Source: Dendrophyllia cribrosa
Lineage: Eukaryota > Cnidaria > Anthozoa > Scleractinia > Dendrophylliidae
Direction of reading: 5' to 3'
Assembly: GCA_024195265.1 (NCBI GenBank)
Contig: JAJLRJ010000002.1
Location: forward strand, 52,320,043-52,384,042
DNA: 64,000 nucleotides
Shown: positions 19,430 through 31,924 of the stretch, one piece after another
Layout: each line of letters starts with the position of its first letter
Numbering within the stretch: the first letter of the stretch is position 1
The notes under the pieces: model-generated
Database searches by the model: none
The model's input: only the letters and a program-made list of their open reading frames with translations
What the model was told of the DNA's origin: nothing
Made by a program: the position numbers and the translations under genes

Positions 19430-22050
19430 TGATGGTGGAGATTGAAATATTTCAAACCGGATGTAATGACGCTATACTTCTGACAATGGAGATCCTGGGT
19501 AGGTGCGAGAAACAGATTAAGTTAAAAGTGGAATAAACTGTGAGGAGCTTAAAACAATCGCAAGATGCCACTATTTCAATATGTAAGCGTGACTATCGTA
19601 TAAAAGTTGGATTCCTGGTTAGAATGTTTTATTGCGGGCGTGATGAAGAAACATTGTTAACACTATAATAAGTTATGCGAACCGCAGACTTGCGCTCATA
19701 TTAAATGACGGACTGAGAAATGAACTTATAGTAAGGAGCGGCTAGTACTCAGTGATCTTGCAATTCTTTTAAATTGAGCCAAGAAAGCTTCATTGTAATG
19801 CCAAGAGGTAGCAAAGAAACGTAACGACGGCGTAAGTAATTATTCTCCATATTTTGGTGCGAACAATATGCAAATTAAATTGTATTTCGTGCAGACGAAA
19901 TAAGTCGACTCCCGATTTCGTCGCTCGGTTTTCGCACTTCGTGACTCTCTCGTGGGCTTCGCAGTCCACTTGTGGCAAGTCTACAATTTAGGAAGGCAGT
20001 GAATATGCAATCAGCTAAGGTAATATAGAATTGGAAAAAGCGTGTTTTTTGAAAGTGAATTGTTGATACATATTCTGGGGTGGGGGGTGGGGGGGGGGGG
20101 GGGGGGGGGGGGTACTCCCGACAATTTAGGATAGGTGTGTGCGCCAAGGTTGTCAAATCCTGACCCTATTTAAGGATAGAAAATCGAGATTTGATACCCT
20201 TTTTAAGGCCTAGTTGTAACAGCCTCCCCGGGTACATATTGTACTGAGATTTGCTATCAAACTTTTAATAAACAGTTTTTGTAAGTTTTATGAAAATGAA
20301 TGGCTTTGAAGCTGAAGTTTCATGGTATGTGATGATATAATAAGTCCTTAGAGTTATATTAGTTTATAGTGATATTACGAATGACGTGAAGAGTTCTGTC
20401 CAATATTGTATAAATGGTGTGGGAATAGGTTCGTGGTTTGGAGGAGCGGTATTTTGGGGTACGTATCGTGAAGCGCGCCATTCGACTCGATGTGTATTTG
20501 TTCGTTACTGTGTATAATAAAATGTGAGCTGTCTTGTATGCTATTGTATAATCACGATAAGTGAACATTGATTATGTCTGATATGAAAATACAAACTTTC
20601 CGGTGGGAAGATGTGTTAAATGTTTTTTTAATAGTCATTGATAGTCCCATTTATTATCTCATTATCAGTAAACTCGTAACTACGCCGTAACTCCCGTAAC
20701 CCGAAGTGGCGGTACGAGTGGGGCACAGCGGCGGTAGTTTTATTTTTAATGGAAATATTCTGTTACGGCATTGTTTTTTGTGGTCTTCGAGAGATTTAGT
20801 TAAAAACACATTGAGGCTGTCGTTTTATTTATTTGCAGGTGAAAAATGGCGGGAAAATGGTCATGACGTCGTCATTTTGTAGAGACTCTGTTCTGTGGTT
20901 TTGCGGTTAGGATACATTTATATTAAAGGGCAAACAGAAAGGGGCAAAAGTTCTATCGTTTTTATGAGTTGTTTTGCTTTGTATATTTTTGTTAGAGTCT
21001 AGAGGGTTTGGAGCGAATTTACGGCGGTTTTTGCTTCAGTGGATCCGTTTGGCCTCTCGGTTGAAGTACCGTAGTTTGGGAAAGGATATATAGATAGAAA
21101 GTAATGGAACTAAAACTCACTGGGAACGCTTTAAACCGCTCCAAAAATCACAGAGGAGGGAAGGAAGCACACAAGCGAAGTACGGTAGGCAATTTTTATT
21201 GAAATCTTGTTTTTATTTTTTAGCTCGTAGAATGGACCGTTTTTTTGTCATACAAATCCTTATAATTTCGCTCGTAACGGTTCCTGTGACACATATAGCT
21301 TGGGCTACCTGTGGGAGTACGTTCCGTGAGGTACAGAACGTCATTTCCATTTGAGTTGTGGATCGGATATGTCATCAAACCGGTTTTAATTATGTAATAT
21401 AACAGCTGAGATGATTTTAAAAGCGCACGTGGCGCAGCGATATGATGCCTTACAATATTCCTTGAAAATGGGTTTCGACTGTTCGTCTTCAAGTGTGCCG
21501 GAATGAAATGGCTAGTTCGTATATCGGTAGACGATTTTTGTTGCATTTGCAAAGTCTTAAGTTCTGCTTAAAGAGCATACAATAGTGACCACTTGCATGA
21601 CTAAGAATTATAAAACAGCTATCATATTGGAGATTCAAATATTTCAAACCGCATGCAACGACGCGTTACGTCAGACTATGGAGGTAAATGTAATTCGGAG
21701 AAAGACGTCAAGTAGAATTAATTGTGTGGACGTAGCAATAATTGTAAGATGCCATTATTCCAATATAGACCGTCATTATTCATAAGAGTTCGATCTTTAT
21801 AGAATCGTTTAGGTGTGATGAAGAACACAATCTCGCAATGTCGCGTTGCTCTCATATTCTGGGGGGTGGGAGGGAGCAATCCCTGAAATACATTATATAG
21901 GTTTGTGACGGACTATGATTGAGCGGAAAGGCGCAATTTATCTGTAACATAAAAAGAGGAAATTTTGTGCATAAGAATTCGTCAGAATTGGATAGGAATA
22001 GATGACAGCCGCATTTGTTATCTTATTATCAGTAATGCACAGAAATGGAC
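19430..22050 (+). repeat. diverged ~2.2-kb direct duplication
   Basis: The segment near 19432-19490 (GAGATTGAAATATTTCAAAC ... ACAATGGAG) matches 21628-21682 (GAGATTCAAATATTTCAAAC ... ACTATGGAG). Near 20640-20672 (GATAGTCCCATTTATTATCTC ATTATCAGTAA, written here with a break) matches 22003-22034 (GATGACAGCCGCATTTGTTA ... ATTATCAGTAA). Order and orientation are kept, so this is an old tandem duplication. Confidence 0.55.
20075..20112. repeat. poly(G) tract
   Basis: GGGGTGGGGGGTGG runs into an uninterrupted G run up to 20112. No partner poly(C) run was found nearby. Confidence 0.9.
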
Positions 22051-23851
22051 CACCGGAAATAGTTGCGTGATTACATCGGAAATATTTTGTTGCAGATTGC
22101 TGTCGAAAATGCTGTTACGTTCTGTGTTTGGGAATTTGTAGACTACGAGCAGTCTCTCTTTCCCAGCTTAGTCCTTCGAGCGAGAAACGAAAAAACATTA
22201 GCGAACGGATAATGGCCGCGCGAAACTGGGGGCGAGGCAGGCGCGCCTGCCTCGCCCCAAGTTTCGTTGAGGAGTGGCGGGTGAAGTGGGTTGCCAAAAA
22301 AAAAATCTGATTTTTTAGAATAGAATAGCTTGCTACGAAGCCGGAAGACGTTTTTTAAGACTGCGAGTAGGTTTTTTTATTTTGGTGTGACGCGAGATCG
22401 AGTGCGAAAGCCGCAATTTATCTGATTTAATTTAGGGCCTTTCCTTTGATTTCAGAAAAAGAATGTTTTCAGTCCCATATTGTTTTGAGTTGTCTTCTCT
22501 TTTTGTGCGTAGAAGGCTATGAAACGTATGGCGGAGAGGAGAATGATTTTAAGGTGATGAGGGAATATGCCAGAATGCTAGCGGTTGCCATTTTAGGGTT
22601 TCTTTGAATGTATTTTGAGAACGTTGGTTATCATATTATAGAAGAGAGGTAAATCAGTTAATGACATGCCATTAAGAGCCAAGGTTTGAAAGGTAATATA
22701 AATATAAAGTAAAGGGAAAACGGTAGGGGAGTCTGGCGTCATTTTTCACCTGTAAATAAATGAAATAGGAGAGTCACTGGGCAATTTTTGTTCAACTCAC
22801 TTTTTTTTAACTGGGCGGGTTTGTTTAATTGTGAATGTCTATTCAATCGTCTAGCGGCTTTGTTCAGTTTTGTTTGATTTGCGTGGGTTCCAAAACAGTC
22901 TTTTTTTGCTACAAGTTGACAAACAATGTAACATTCTATACTTTTTTTTAAGTGCTGCTGTCGGAATTTTTTTTTGAAGTTAACATTTGCGTGTTTAAGG
23001 GTGATAAAAGAAAGTTGTTTTAACACATGTGTATATTTGGATTAATACGTTTAATAGAACGATGCGTTTTTCGGTGTATTAAAGTAAAGTGTGTAGCTGT
23101 TGTTTTTTTAGTTGGCGCGAGTTAAAAAAATCGCGAGTTCCGTAGGATTTATTAAGGACTTTGAAATTGTGACAATATTCTGTGGTTGTTTGATAAATAA
23201 CAAATTGTCTATTTGTGTTGAAATGAAGATGAATTGCGATTTTGTTTGCAATTGGTTTTTTAGTGTTGTGGCTGGGTGGGCTGCCGGAATTTCCGGTATC
23301 ATGTTGTTACTATTACAGATTACATGGATATATTTTGTACTTGAGGTAATGAAATGGCTTGTATTTGTGAAATCTTTGAAGTTCATTTTTTGGCGAATTG
23401 TTTTGATTTATTTCAATGCTGTTTTAAATTTTCGTGCGTGTTTAGTTATTTAAAATAGTTAGATCTTATTACTTTTAAGGCGGATGTGTTTTTGTTCAGG
23501 AAGTGTTAATTTACTTTTCGTATTGTAGAACTGTGAGTGAATTTTTCGATTTATAAAGTTGTTACTGTAGAAAGTAATATTGTAAAAACGCGTTTATTAT
23601 TGTGTATTGTGTAAGATGTTTTGAGTATAGAGAAAGTGTAGTGTGATTTAATTACGTTTTGGCTAGTTTAATACAGTCGGGCTGTTTTGTGGTTAGTAAT
23701 CTGCCATGCGAAGAGTTAATGAGGTGCTAATTAGACTTAAAAGGTATCTACTGGGTGTTTTTTTCTTTTCACTTCTGACGAGTTGTCAACGAATTGAAAT
23801 AAGTTAATAAAGTTCAGATAAAGAGAAATATTTTAGTCTTCCAGGGACCGC

Positions 23852-24557
23852 GCAGCATATTTTCGATTGGGGGGGCTAAATCAAATGCCATAGGCATTTG
23901 TTGCGCGCGCCGCAGGCGCTAGCCGTCTAGGGAGGTCAGAATGCTCCCAGAATGGCTAAAAATGCATCCCAATATACCAGACGCAGTGAATTATTTTATT
24001 ATTTATCAGGCTAATAAATACCACCAAATTTGAACTACAATGACAAAACATCGAACACAAGGAAAATCCCAATAATTACTTTTTAGCACATTGACAAATC
24101 TAAATCAGTAAATTTACCAAAGTTGCGAAAACGGTTTTCATTTCGTTGGACAAATTCATTCGCTACATCTAGAAGCCGAATTTTATCTGTTCTTGCCTTG
24201 TGGGTATGCAATAAAGCCGCATTATTAAAACGTTGTTGGTTCATGTTCGCACGCAACCACGTTTTCACTCTCCTTGCCATGGAGAACGACCTTTCACCAG
24301 TAGCACTTGTTGCAGGATTCACCAACAGGAGTTTACAAATTACAATAACCTCACTTATCATGTGTCTCTCATGATCAGCAAGACTCTTAACTGCTTTCAA
24401 AACATCGGCAAAGCTATTAATCTGTTCATCCTTAATTAACGCATATCTATGAGAGCGGTAAAACAGTAATTTTTCAATTGGGTAAAATTATTTTGTTTCC
24501 CAAAAATTATTTGGGGGGGCTGAAGTCCCCCCAGCCCCACCGGCTCCGCGGTCCCTG
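23852..24557. mobile_element. hAT transposon remnant
   Basis: The ends are CAGGGACCGCGCAGC and, inverted, CAGGGACCGCGGAGC, the CAGGG start usual for hAT elements. A TCTTC direct repeat flanks both ends (23847-23851, 24558-24562), compatible with an eroded 8-bp duplication. Subterminal G and C runs (GGGGGGGCT / AGTCCCCCCAGCCCC) are present. It interrupts the G/T-rich block and carries only the C-terminal part of a transposase. Confidence 0.8.
24083..24460 (-). pseudogene. hAT transposase C-terminal dimerisation domain (fragment)
   Basis: Read leftward from 24460, the frame contains the hAT C-terminal signature NPATSATGERSFSMARRVKT and WLRANMNQQRFNNAALLH. In hAT transposases this segment mediates dimerisation and completes the catalytic fold. 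The match is to the TTF/ZMYM-associated hAT type. The DDE catalytic part and zinc finger are absent, so it cannot be an active transposase. The frame is open for about 120 codons, suggesting a fairly young deletion derivative. Confidence 0.85.
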
Positions 24558-26159
24558 TCTTCAGCGTGGCGTTTAGTAAGGTGTAAAATGGAAATAATAG
24601 TGATGTTGTGTTTAAGTGTTTAAGTTTAGTTTAGTAACTGAAGAATGGAGATTATTTTTTATTAAAGTTTTGAAAGCTATATGAACTTGTAACAAAACAT
24701 ATGATGTCGTTGTACCCGGGTACACAGACTATTTAAGACTTGTTTACAATTTAAGTAACGTAATTTTGATTGATAGATGTCTGTCACAAGTTTCATTTGT
24801 CCGAAAGTTGTTTATGCAATTTGATCCCGAGAGTTTAGTTTGGTTTGGTTTGGCTGTAGATGCACAATGTTAGAACTTCAAGATAACCGTCGAGAATTGT
24901 TTAATCATTTATGTTCTTCTTTACATTTAGGCGAAGATACTGTCGGAAATTGTGCGCTGTTTTTATTACCAACAAGAGGCTACACTTAGCCTATACTCAT
25001 GCGCAAGAGACTCTAAGACGCGCGATTGAAGTTACCAATTTTTCTGTGCTCGCTTTTAATATTTAATTTATTGATTCCGATCAAATCCACACTCGCCTAT
25101 AACTTTCCAAGCTACTTAAAAAAAATAGGCAGTAGATGACATGCTGTAAAAAGAAATTTGATAATATAAAGATTTAGTTTTCCTGTGTTACTTAATCGCA
25201 TGCAACCAGTGTAAAATGGGTTATTCCAGAAAAAATCCCCCCCCCCGACGGATGCAATATTTTTTTACCCCTCCCCCGCCCGGATTTCCCGGCCAGGCCG
25301 ACCAACCCTCGCACCTTGATTTTTAACCCAGATACCCCCTCCTGCCCGGATGGCCATTAACTTTTTGTAGGCCCTAAATAAACAGGAAATCGCATTCAGG
25401 AGATCCGGGATTTTTTTAAAGATTTCAAATCTTTGGTGAGAATTGCTATGAATTGGTCAAACATTTTGTAAATAAACGTTGCGTGACGCATTCACTAAAA
25501 TCTTTCCGTGATTTTAAGACCAAATCGAAATGAAATGTTTTCATAACTTAAAGCTGGTTCTTTAAAAAAATGCTTTGATTTTGCCATCTGTAATAAGTTT
25601 TTTCCAAGCTTCACAGTTTCTTCAAAGTGTTGTCGCAAATACACAATTTTGCTTTGTGCAAATTTTATGTCAAATGTAATTTGATATCAAGCTGTTTTTA
25701 TAATCACTGAATCTAAAATATATTTTCTATAAAAGGTCAAAACTTTTGAATGAAACTCATATTTCCTTGAATGAAAATGTCTTTCCTTTGATTAAAAGAG
25801 TCAAACACCTTTCAGAATTCAGTGATTTTCTGCTTCTGGAAGTCTTGGCGATATATTGTATCCTAATTACTGCGAGGAACCGGCTAGCGTCTGCGAAAAT
25901 ATAATAAACATCACAAAATAATTCAATTCAGCAACCTATTTTTATTATACTTTCTAAAATCGCCGACTTTTCCTGTGTAATAGAATGCCAATCTTATCCG
26001 GAAAAATGATTCGTATAATAATGCTTTCGCTAATAAAAAAAACAGTTCTGAATGGTCAAAGGTACAGAAATGAAATGCTGGCGGCGTTTGAATCATGAGT
26101 TCGGATAGCTCGTGGTCTGCTAACAAACACTTCGATTCACAGCTCGATTTTTCACTAAA

Positions 26160-26436
26160 ACCTTTTTCCAAACCACGAAAATACCTAAAATAATATTTGA
26201 AAACAATACTTGGCCACATTTGGTGAAAGCTGTGCTTGGTAAAGCAGTAAAAATAACGAGAAAGCTCCGTTTACCTTTTTCACGAATCCAAAGCGCGCAC
26301 GTACAAACAGAACTGCCTTGACAATCGAGTCGTCTAATCCGAAGCTATCAGAACTGTCTCATCGTACAGCAATCGGGTGAACTTGGCACAACTTCGCGCT
26401 TCGGAAAGTCGGACTTACTTACACAGGTGACAGCAT
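26160..26436 (-). CDS. candidate short spliced gene (exons 26436-26423, 26353-26275, then below 26190)
   Basis: The start ATGCTGTCACCTGT is followed by a near-perfect donor (GTAAGTAAG, 26422-26414). After a 69-nt intron and an ACAG acceptor, a 79-nt exon continues in the matching phase (SDSFGLDDSIVKAV then LFVRARFGFVKK) to a GTAAAC donor. An acceptor TTATTTTAG near 26188 would add about nine residues and a stop. The phases of the first two exons agree, which is the main support. Introns this short are unusual beside the long ones elsewhere in the window. No family is recognised. Confidence 0.25.
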
Positions 26437-27153
26437 AGTGGTTACTAGTAACCTAGTAACCACAAAAAGCAATAAAGTCAGTAAAAATCTACATTAATAT
26501 GACACGCATTCCCTAGTCCATAATCCACAGAAGTCCAGTCCCAAAGTCCAGATGTTTTATTAAATCTGATGGGCTCAAGTAACGACGCTGTTTTGCCGTG
26601 TGTTTCTATTGTTCTTTCTTGAAAAATAGTCTTGATACAGACATTACAAAGAATCGGCAGTAAAACGGGAAATAAATTGCGAGTGCGAGAGATCGATGTT
26701 TGACATTTTTGCCTCGGAAGAACTCTGATTAAAAATAGCTCTTAGTTTTTTCAGAATCGCGACAAATTCGGCTTCAAGTTGTATGCTGTGTATAAAAGCA
26801 ACGTTCACCTCTGTGGGAGAAATACAGGACTGACTTATACACCAATAAGACCAAATGACGGAAAATGTTTGTCATGCGCATGCGTATCAAACATTTGTTT
26901 TATACTTCAATGTACCATAAGAAAAGAAGCAATTTAAATTTTAAAAATTTAAACAAGATAAGAAGACGTCCGACATGGAGAATTCAGTCATCGTACCTGC
27001 AAACCACGTTACTATTGAATGTTTTATAAATGAAGGCTGTACCACAATGAAGCCAGTCATTGTTGTGAAGATAATATATACCTGACGTGAACATTACTGA
27101 TGTGAGTAGGGTTGTAGGAGACGCTGTAGTGACACTTCAGTAACGATGTTTTG

Positions 27154-27219
27154 CCGGAAGTGAGAGTAGCCGGAAGTCACTAAACCGGAAGTGAAAAAGC
27201 AATGCTGTGAACCGGAAAT
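27154..27219 (+). promoter_or_regulatory. cluster of four ETS-type sites
   Basis: CCGGAAGT occurs at 27154-27161, 27170-27177 and 27185-27192, and CCGGAAAT at 27212-27219, all in one orientation. This is the canonical ETS core. A homotypic cluster of four in 66 bp is unlikely by chance in this AT-rich background. The target gene is not evident. Confidence 0.5.
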
Positions 27220-27699
27220 GCACAATTTAAAATATGCGTGAATAAATTTGCATGCAAAATCGTGACACAAAAAAAAATAAAAAGAAAAACGAAGCCCATT
27301 TTATAACTCATGCCGCTACGCGCATGAGTAATTATCTTTGTAAACATGATTTTAAGCTTCATTTGATTAAGTGACGTGATAACAACGTCACTTTACCTGA
27401 TAGCCTTGAACTTTGGAACTGAAAGTACAAAGAACAATAGAAAGGAGAAATTGAAAACAGATTGTAATGTACTGTGAAAATCAAGAAGAGACGGGGAGAA
27501 AAAAATAAAACCATTGAATCGGGATTTCTGTGAGTGTGTTAGAAGATTATTCAGAATTGGAGGCAATTCCTAACACAACTGGCACCTCCGACGGGACATA
27601 TTGGGATTTTGGCTCGAACAAGAGCAAGGGATTTGCGAAAAATCAAGTACATAGCTACGTGATCAAGAGATTCGCTGGGATTTGGCAGACTTGGCAAAT

Positions 27700-28517
27700 C
27701 GGCCAAAACAACGCTAAAGCTAATAAGGGCCAACGCGATGGAGGAACGTACGAAAGAATTTAACGGAAAGATTCTGTCTCTAAAATTCTCTCTGGCAAAG
27801 AATGATAAAGTGATCGCTTCCCAAAACGCAGAAGCGATATCGAGACACGAGGCACTTGCAGGCCGCTCACACCGTGAAAGAATCCATTATCGAGCTGTAA
27901 TTTACAAATGGTGAATCAGAGGAGCAGGTCAGCACTTGGGCAAAAGAACACGACAAATTTCTAAAGGAAGCGGATGATAGGGCCTTATCAATAAGACAAC
28001 TAGTGGGAAAAATGGAAGAAGACAAGCAACTGGCAGACAAGATGGAATCTGATAAAAAGGAAACGGCCCTCGCGAAGATGAAATTAAACACGAGGAACGA
28101 ATGAGCCATGAGCGTGAGCTGTTGGATCAACAAGTGAAATTTCAAAAGGCCGTAGAAGCCAGTCAGCAAGAACAAAATGCGAAGAAAACCGTGACCGCAA
28201 AGCTGCCAAAGCTTTCTATCAATACTATTGGTTATAGAAAACGTTGCATTGAGCGGTGCAAATCGTCGTTTGCACCTTCTATTTCGTTTGATGATATCTG
28301 GGCAAAACTACAAGAAATCGCAGGTACATTTAATCCTAAATGTCTTTCCAAAGAGAGGGAAAGTTTGTGGTTTAATGTTGACTGGGAGGGTGTGGGAAAG
28401 GAATATTTTAAGGATAAGGGAGGTATTAAATATTATAGGTTAAATCGTTTTCGTTTTGGGTTGAAATTAGTAGGGGACAATGAGGTCGTTATTATTTCAT
28501 GTTATCCTGTATCGTAA
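27700..28517 (+). pseudogene. BEL/Pao-like retrotransposon gag fragment
   Basis: The segment 27738-28100 shows several frames rich in K/E/Q helices (MEERTKEFNGKILSLKF; then IRQLVGKMEEDKQLADKMES). From 28101 an open frame begins MSHERELLDQQVKFQKAVEA and reaches AKLPKLSINT, the 'KLPKL' junction before the capsid-like part in many cnidarian BEL/Pao gags. At that point the usual sequence is lost and an unrelated open stretch to 28517 follows (contains ESLWFNVDWEGVGKEYF). A stop or frameshift breaks the upstream part near 27900. Coiled-coil genes could imitate the first part; the KLPKL landmark is the main argument. Confidence 0.4.
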
Positions 28518-28519
28518 TT

Positions 28520-29620
28520 GAATGGAATCGTGTTGTATTTTGTGCTGTTTTTGTTAGTTGTGTTTGAAGACGAGGATGAGCTTATGTTGTAATGAGGATT
28601 TTGTTTTCGTTTTTATTTCATTTCAAAGTATAATTGGAATTTTCTGAGAAATTGCGGCTGAGATCGTGAAAATCTGTTAACACGAGGTATCTGTTAAAAG
28701 TTGGTGGTATTTAATATAAATGTTCGTTGTACGTTTAATTAATATACTTATCCTTTGTGTTATTTGTTGAAATGAAAATGTACTGTGTTGTAAATAGTGG
28801 TTCTTTCTGGATTTTTTGCGCAATAGCGGTTTTAAGTTATTTAGGGTGAACAAGAAGAGGTGGGGGCGGGGTGGGGAGTGGGGTGGGGAGCGGGGTGGGG
28901 GGGGGAGGGTGGATGGGGGTTGGGGGGGAACGAGACATGGTGGGGGACGGAATGTGTTTTTATAATTTTGGGTGTAAATTGGGAAAGGTTAAACAGGAGG
29001 GGAGGGGAGAATTTTGAGTTTGTCATTCTTTGGAAAACTGCGATTTTTTGTAGTTTCTTCAGATATCATCAACCGTTCATAACTTTTAAAAAAACAATCT
29101 AGTTTAGGTTGTCAATAAATGGCGATTTGTATCGTTTCAAATGTTGCATTTTTTATAGCCAATAGTATCTGCATTTTATTTTATTTAATTTCTTTTTATT
29201 TAATTTTATTTTATGTTGCATTTATATAGCTCTGTGTAGAAAGATAATAATGATGCTTTTCGTTCTGCAGCTTATGTTAATTGTAATGTTGCTACTTAAA
29301 TCAGGATCAGAAAGCACTAGTTGAGTTTATTCAATTTTGAGTAAGTTAAGTGCGCAACATTGAACTGGATACATGCATCAAGAGTTCCAAAGTACGGATG
29401 CTCACGTGATGAAAAAGTGGGCACAGAATTATAAAATATGCTATATTTTGGAATATTTGATTTTTAATTTGTTTATTGGTTGATGATCTTGAATATTTCA
29501 TTAATATTGTGCTTGATAAGAAAATTATAATCAGAATATAGCAATTTTTAGAAGCCATGGTGTCAATGCCCTTAGAATAGTAGCATGGAAGTCTTGATGC
29601 ATGTATTGTGGGGGATGTTT
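28520..29620. other. T/G-rich non-coding stretch
   Basis: It includes a G-rich tract at 28858-28935 built from GTGGGGAG/GGGGTGG words. No exon or named element is supported. Confidence 0.45.
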
Positions 29621-29621
29621 A

Positions 29622-30157
29622 CAGGGTTGGACACTTAATTTTCAGAGCACTCGCCATTCGGGCGAGTGACCCTCAAAATGCACTTGCCCGGACTAGTTTT
29701 CACTCGCCCAAAAGTTAACCCCCCCCGTCTCTCCAACCATTTTAGTCATCTTTTATTTTTACTATTTAGTAACTACTGAAAATATATTTCAACACTGAAA
29801 GGCTATTAATAAGTGCTACTGCAGTAAGTAGGAAGTCTGTTTTAGTTTCTCTTCACAGCAGTTCTTTCTCCAGTTTCTTTAGCACCATCTCCTCTGACAT
29901 CTCAGCCTCTGACTTGTAGTCTGAAATAACTCCCTCGTCTTCGTCGTCGTCATTCGCCTTCTCTCTGAACATTCTAGAACATTCTGTGCGACCAAAGTTT
30001 GTTTGTTGTCAACACACCACTCGCAAATCATGCCTTTCTCCTCATCATACTTTAACCACGGCCAGCCAACTTGCCATTTCGTAGAAAACTTCCTGATCCT
30101 TGTCTTCTCGTATTCCCTCCTATCTCTCAGGGGCACCCAACGACCGAATGTTTCCAA
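29622..30157 (-). mobile_element. hAT-type element fragment with N-terminal zinc-finger region
   Basis: The minus-strand frame 30157-29879 contains RKFSTKWQVGWPWLKYDEEK and MICEWCVDN, matching the TTF-like zinc-finger entry of ZNF862-like hAT proteins (R-K-F..W....PWL.YD.....M.C..C). The sequence CAGGGTTGGACAC at 29622 would be the element's 3' terminal repeat. The inverted motif ACTCGCC/GGCGAGT lies just inside. The catalytic core is missing and the other end was not found, so this is a deletion remnant. Confidence 0.5.
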
Positions 30158-30179
30158 ATACGTCAGAAGTGTCTAAAAT

Positions 30180-31920
30180 GGATTTCTCTATGCTTTAAAA
30201 GCCTGTTTGGTTAATTTGAAGCTGCCCTAAAAAATATTTATCTGTTCGGATATCTTAAAGGAACTTTGGTCGTTTCGAAAGTTCTAGGGGACTTTTTTGT
30301 CTCATCCGAAAGTTTTAGCTATCCTGATGGGTCTTGTCGAAAGCTCGAGGACACGGAGTAGCCATACTTTCATTAGAAAATTTTAGGAGACATTTTTTTT
30401 ATACGTGTGCGTATGGTAATTTAGCGAAAATACTGGGCAATGTAAATGCTCATCCGAATATTATAGGCGTAAAACCTATTCATCCGAAAACGTTAGGGGG
30501 CGTAAATTATACGCTCTGTCAGACCTAAATACACTAACCCTAGCGAACGGCACTAACGATTCGTTCTGTTGAGCGTTTCCTGTTGCCATGCATGTAATTG
30601 TATTTATTGCCATTATTTCAAAAACGAGTCTTCTCTTATGGTTCCAAACAACGGGGTCTAAACTCAGTTGTTCCACTGTATTCATATGCATTCATATGCA
30701 GGATTCATCTTTGTTCCGTTTGTTTGACCATGTTTATACCTATTGTTTATATTCTCAGAGCATCTCCTAAAATACTTTCTCGGCAGGTAAAAAGAATAGT
30801 GCCATTTTAGAGCTAAAACATTACAAGCATCAAACACTTATCTAACTTGCGCGATTTTGTCTTGATTTGCCAATCTATAATTACAAAAGAGAAATTGATC
30901 AACTGCAGGCATAGAAGCGAGGCAATTTCGTGCAATTTGGCAGTTTCTGCCCGAAAATGCCTCACCTCCACGTTGGATTACATTGTATGCAAATGAGAAA
31001 AGTTATCTAGGTGAAAACGAGGGTTTCACGGGTCGTTGATCAATTTCGCATGAATTTGTCAAAAATTGCACAATTTCCTGTTTTTAATGTTTGTACGTAG
31101 ATTCAACGGCTAACCCGAGTTTTCTACGAAACTTGGTGAGTTTTCCTCGAATCAGTGTCGAATGTATCGGGAACATTTTGGTTATCAGTGTTGGTCAGGG
31201 TTATCATATTTTTGAAGTCTAATAAATTCCCATATTTTTAAACTAAAATAGACAACTTTTAGGGCGTCAAGCGTTATGGTAGCACAAATATTTTTTGGGA
31301 TCCGAAAAATATGGGGAAAATGTGAATCATACAGTAATACGCCGGTACAAAAAACGACTGTTGCACAAAACTCGGGATATAGAAAAGCAGACGGCGTCTT
31401 AAGAAAGTACCAGGGATACAAAAATCGCCTAAAACACCGCCAGAGTAATCAAGATGGAGAACAGAATTAAACCAATAGCAAAAATAAATTTATTTTATAG
31501 TTCTACTTACTGTAAATACGGCTAAATATTTTCAGTTGTAACAATGCTCATAATAAAAATCCTTATTGATCCTTATAATTCTAAACTCCAACGGTCACTG
31601 TCGACCGCTCGAAACCTGAGTCCCTTGGCACTTCGTTATATCGGGGTTCCACTGTAGTAGCTGTAAGATGATGACGTGCTCGACGTGACTAAACACGCAC
31701 TTTAATAAGTTTGCTGAGCAGAGGCACTTTCAAGGCAAGGAGCCCACATTGAAAACTGTTCGGGTGACCATTTGCGCCTGATTATCAGGTTCGTAAAACC
31801 ATAATGTTTACAATAAAAGTTCACAGAAGTTCAAATAAAGTGTTATGAACTATTTTTTGTATGGCTGAAAAGGTTAGAATTTGATGATTGTAGGCTAATT
31901 AAACCAAGGGTACAACAATA
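30180..31920. other. no gene; one pogo-like terminal repeat at 31634-31656
   Basis: On the minus strand, TACAGTGGAACCCCGATATA followed by ACGAAG (31656 leftward) resembles the terminal repeat of pogo/Tigger-type Tc1-mariner elements, with a TA at its edge. The opposite end and any transposase were not identified. Nothing else is supported. Confidence 0.35.
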
Positions 31921-31924
31921 ACGT

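Larger units (their letters stand above)
18860..23850. other. G- and T-rich (plus strand) block with diverged internal duplication
   Basis: On the plus strand G clearly exceeds C and T exceeds A through most lines of this block, most strongly 22300-23850. No exon set is supported; reading frames such as 23112-23453 follow the base bias. A short start at 19042 reads MDERHCGVVGCSSS, reminiscent of a THAP-like Cys pattern, but stops after about 25 codons. Confidence 0.5.
24560..27480. other. mostly unannotated; T/G-rich left end, C-rich simple tracts near 25236-25350
   Basis: 24560-24960 continues the G/T-rich block. A C-rich stretch lies at 25236-25350. Apart from the candidate micro-gene at 25.9-26.4 kb and the ETS-site cluster near 27154, nothing is supported. 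Confidence 0.4.

Noticed and set aside
23112..23453. 113-codon hydrophobic plus-strand frame
   Set aside because: It lies in the most T/G-biased part of the window, where Phe/Val/Leu/Cys/Trp codons arise from composition; no domain or gene signals.
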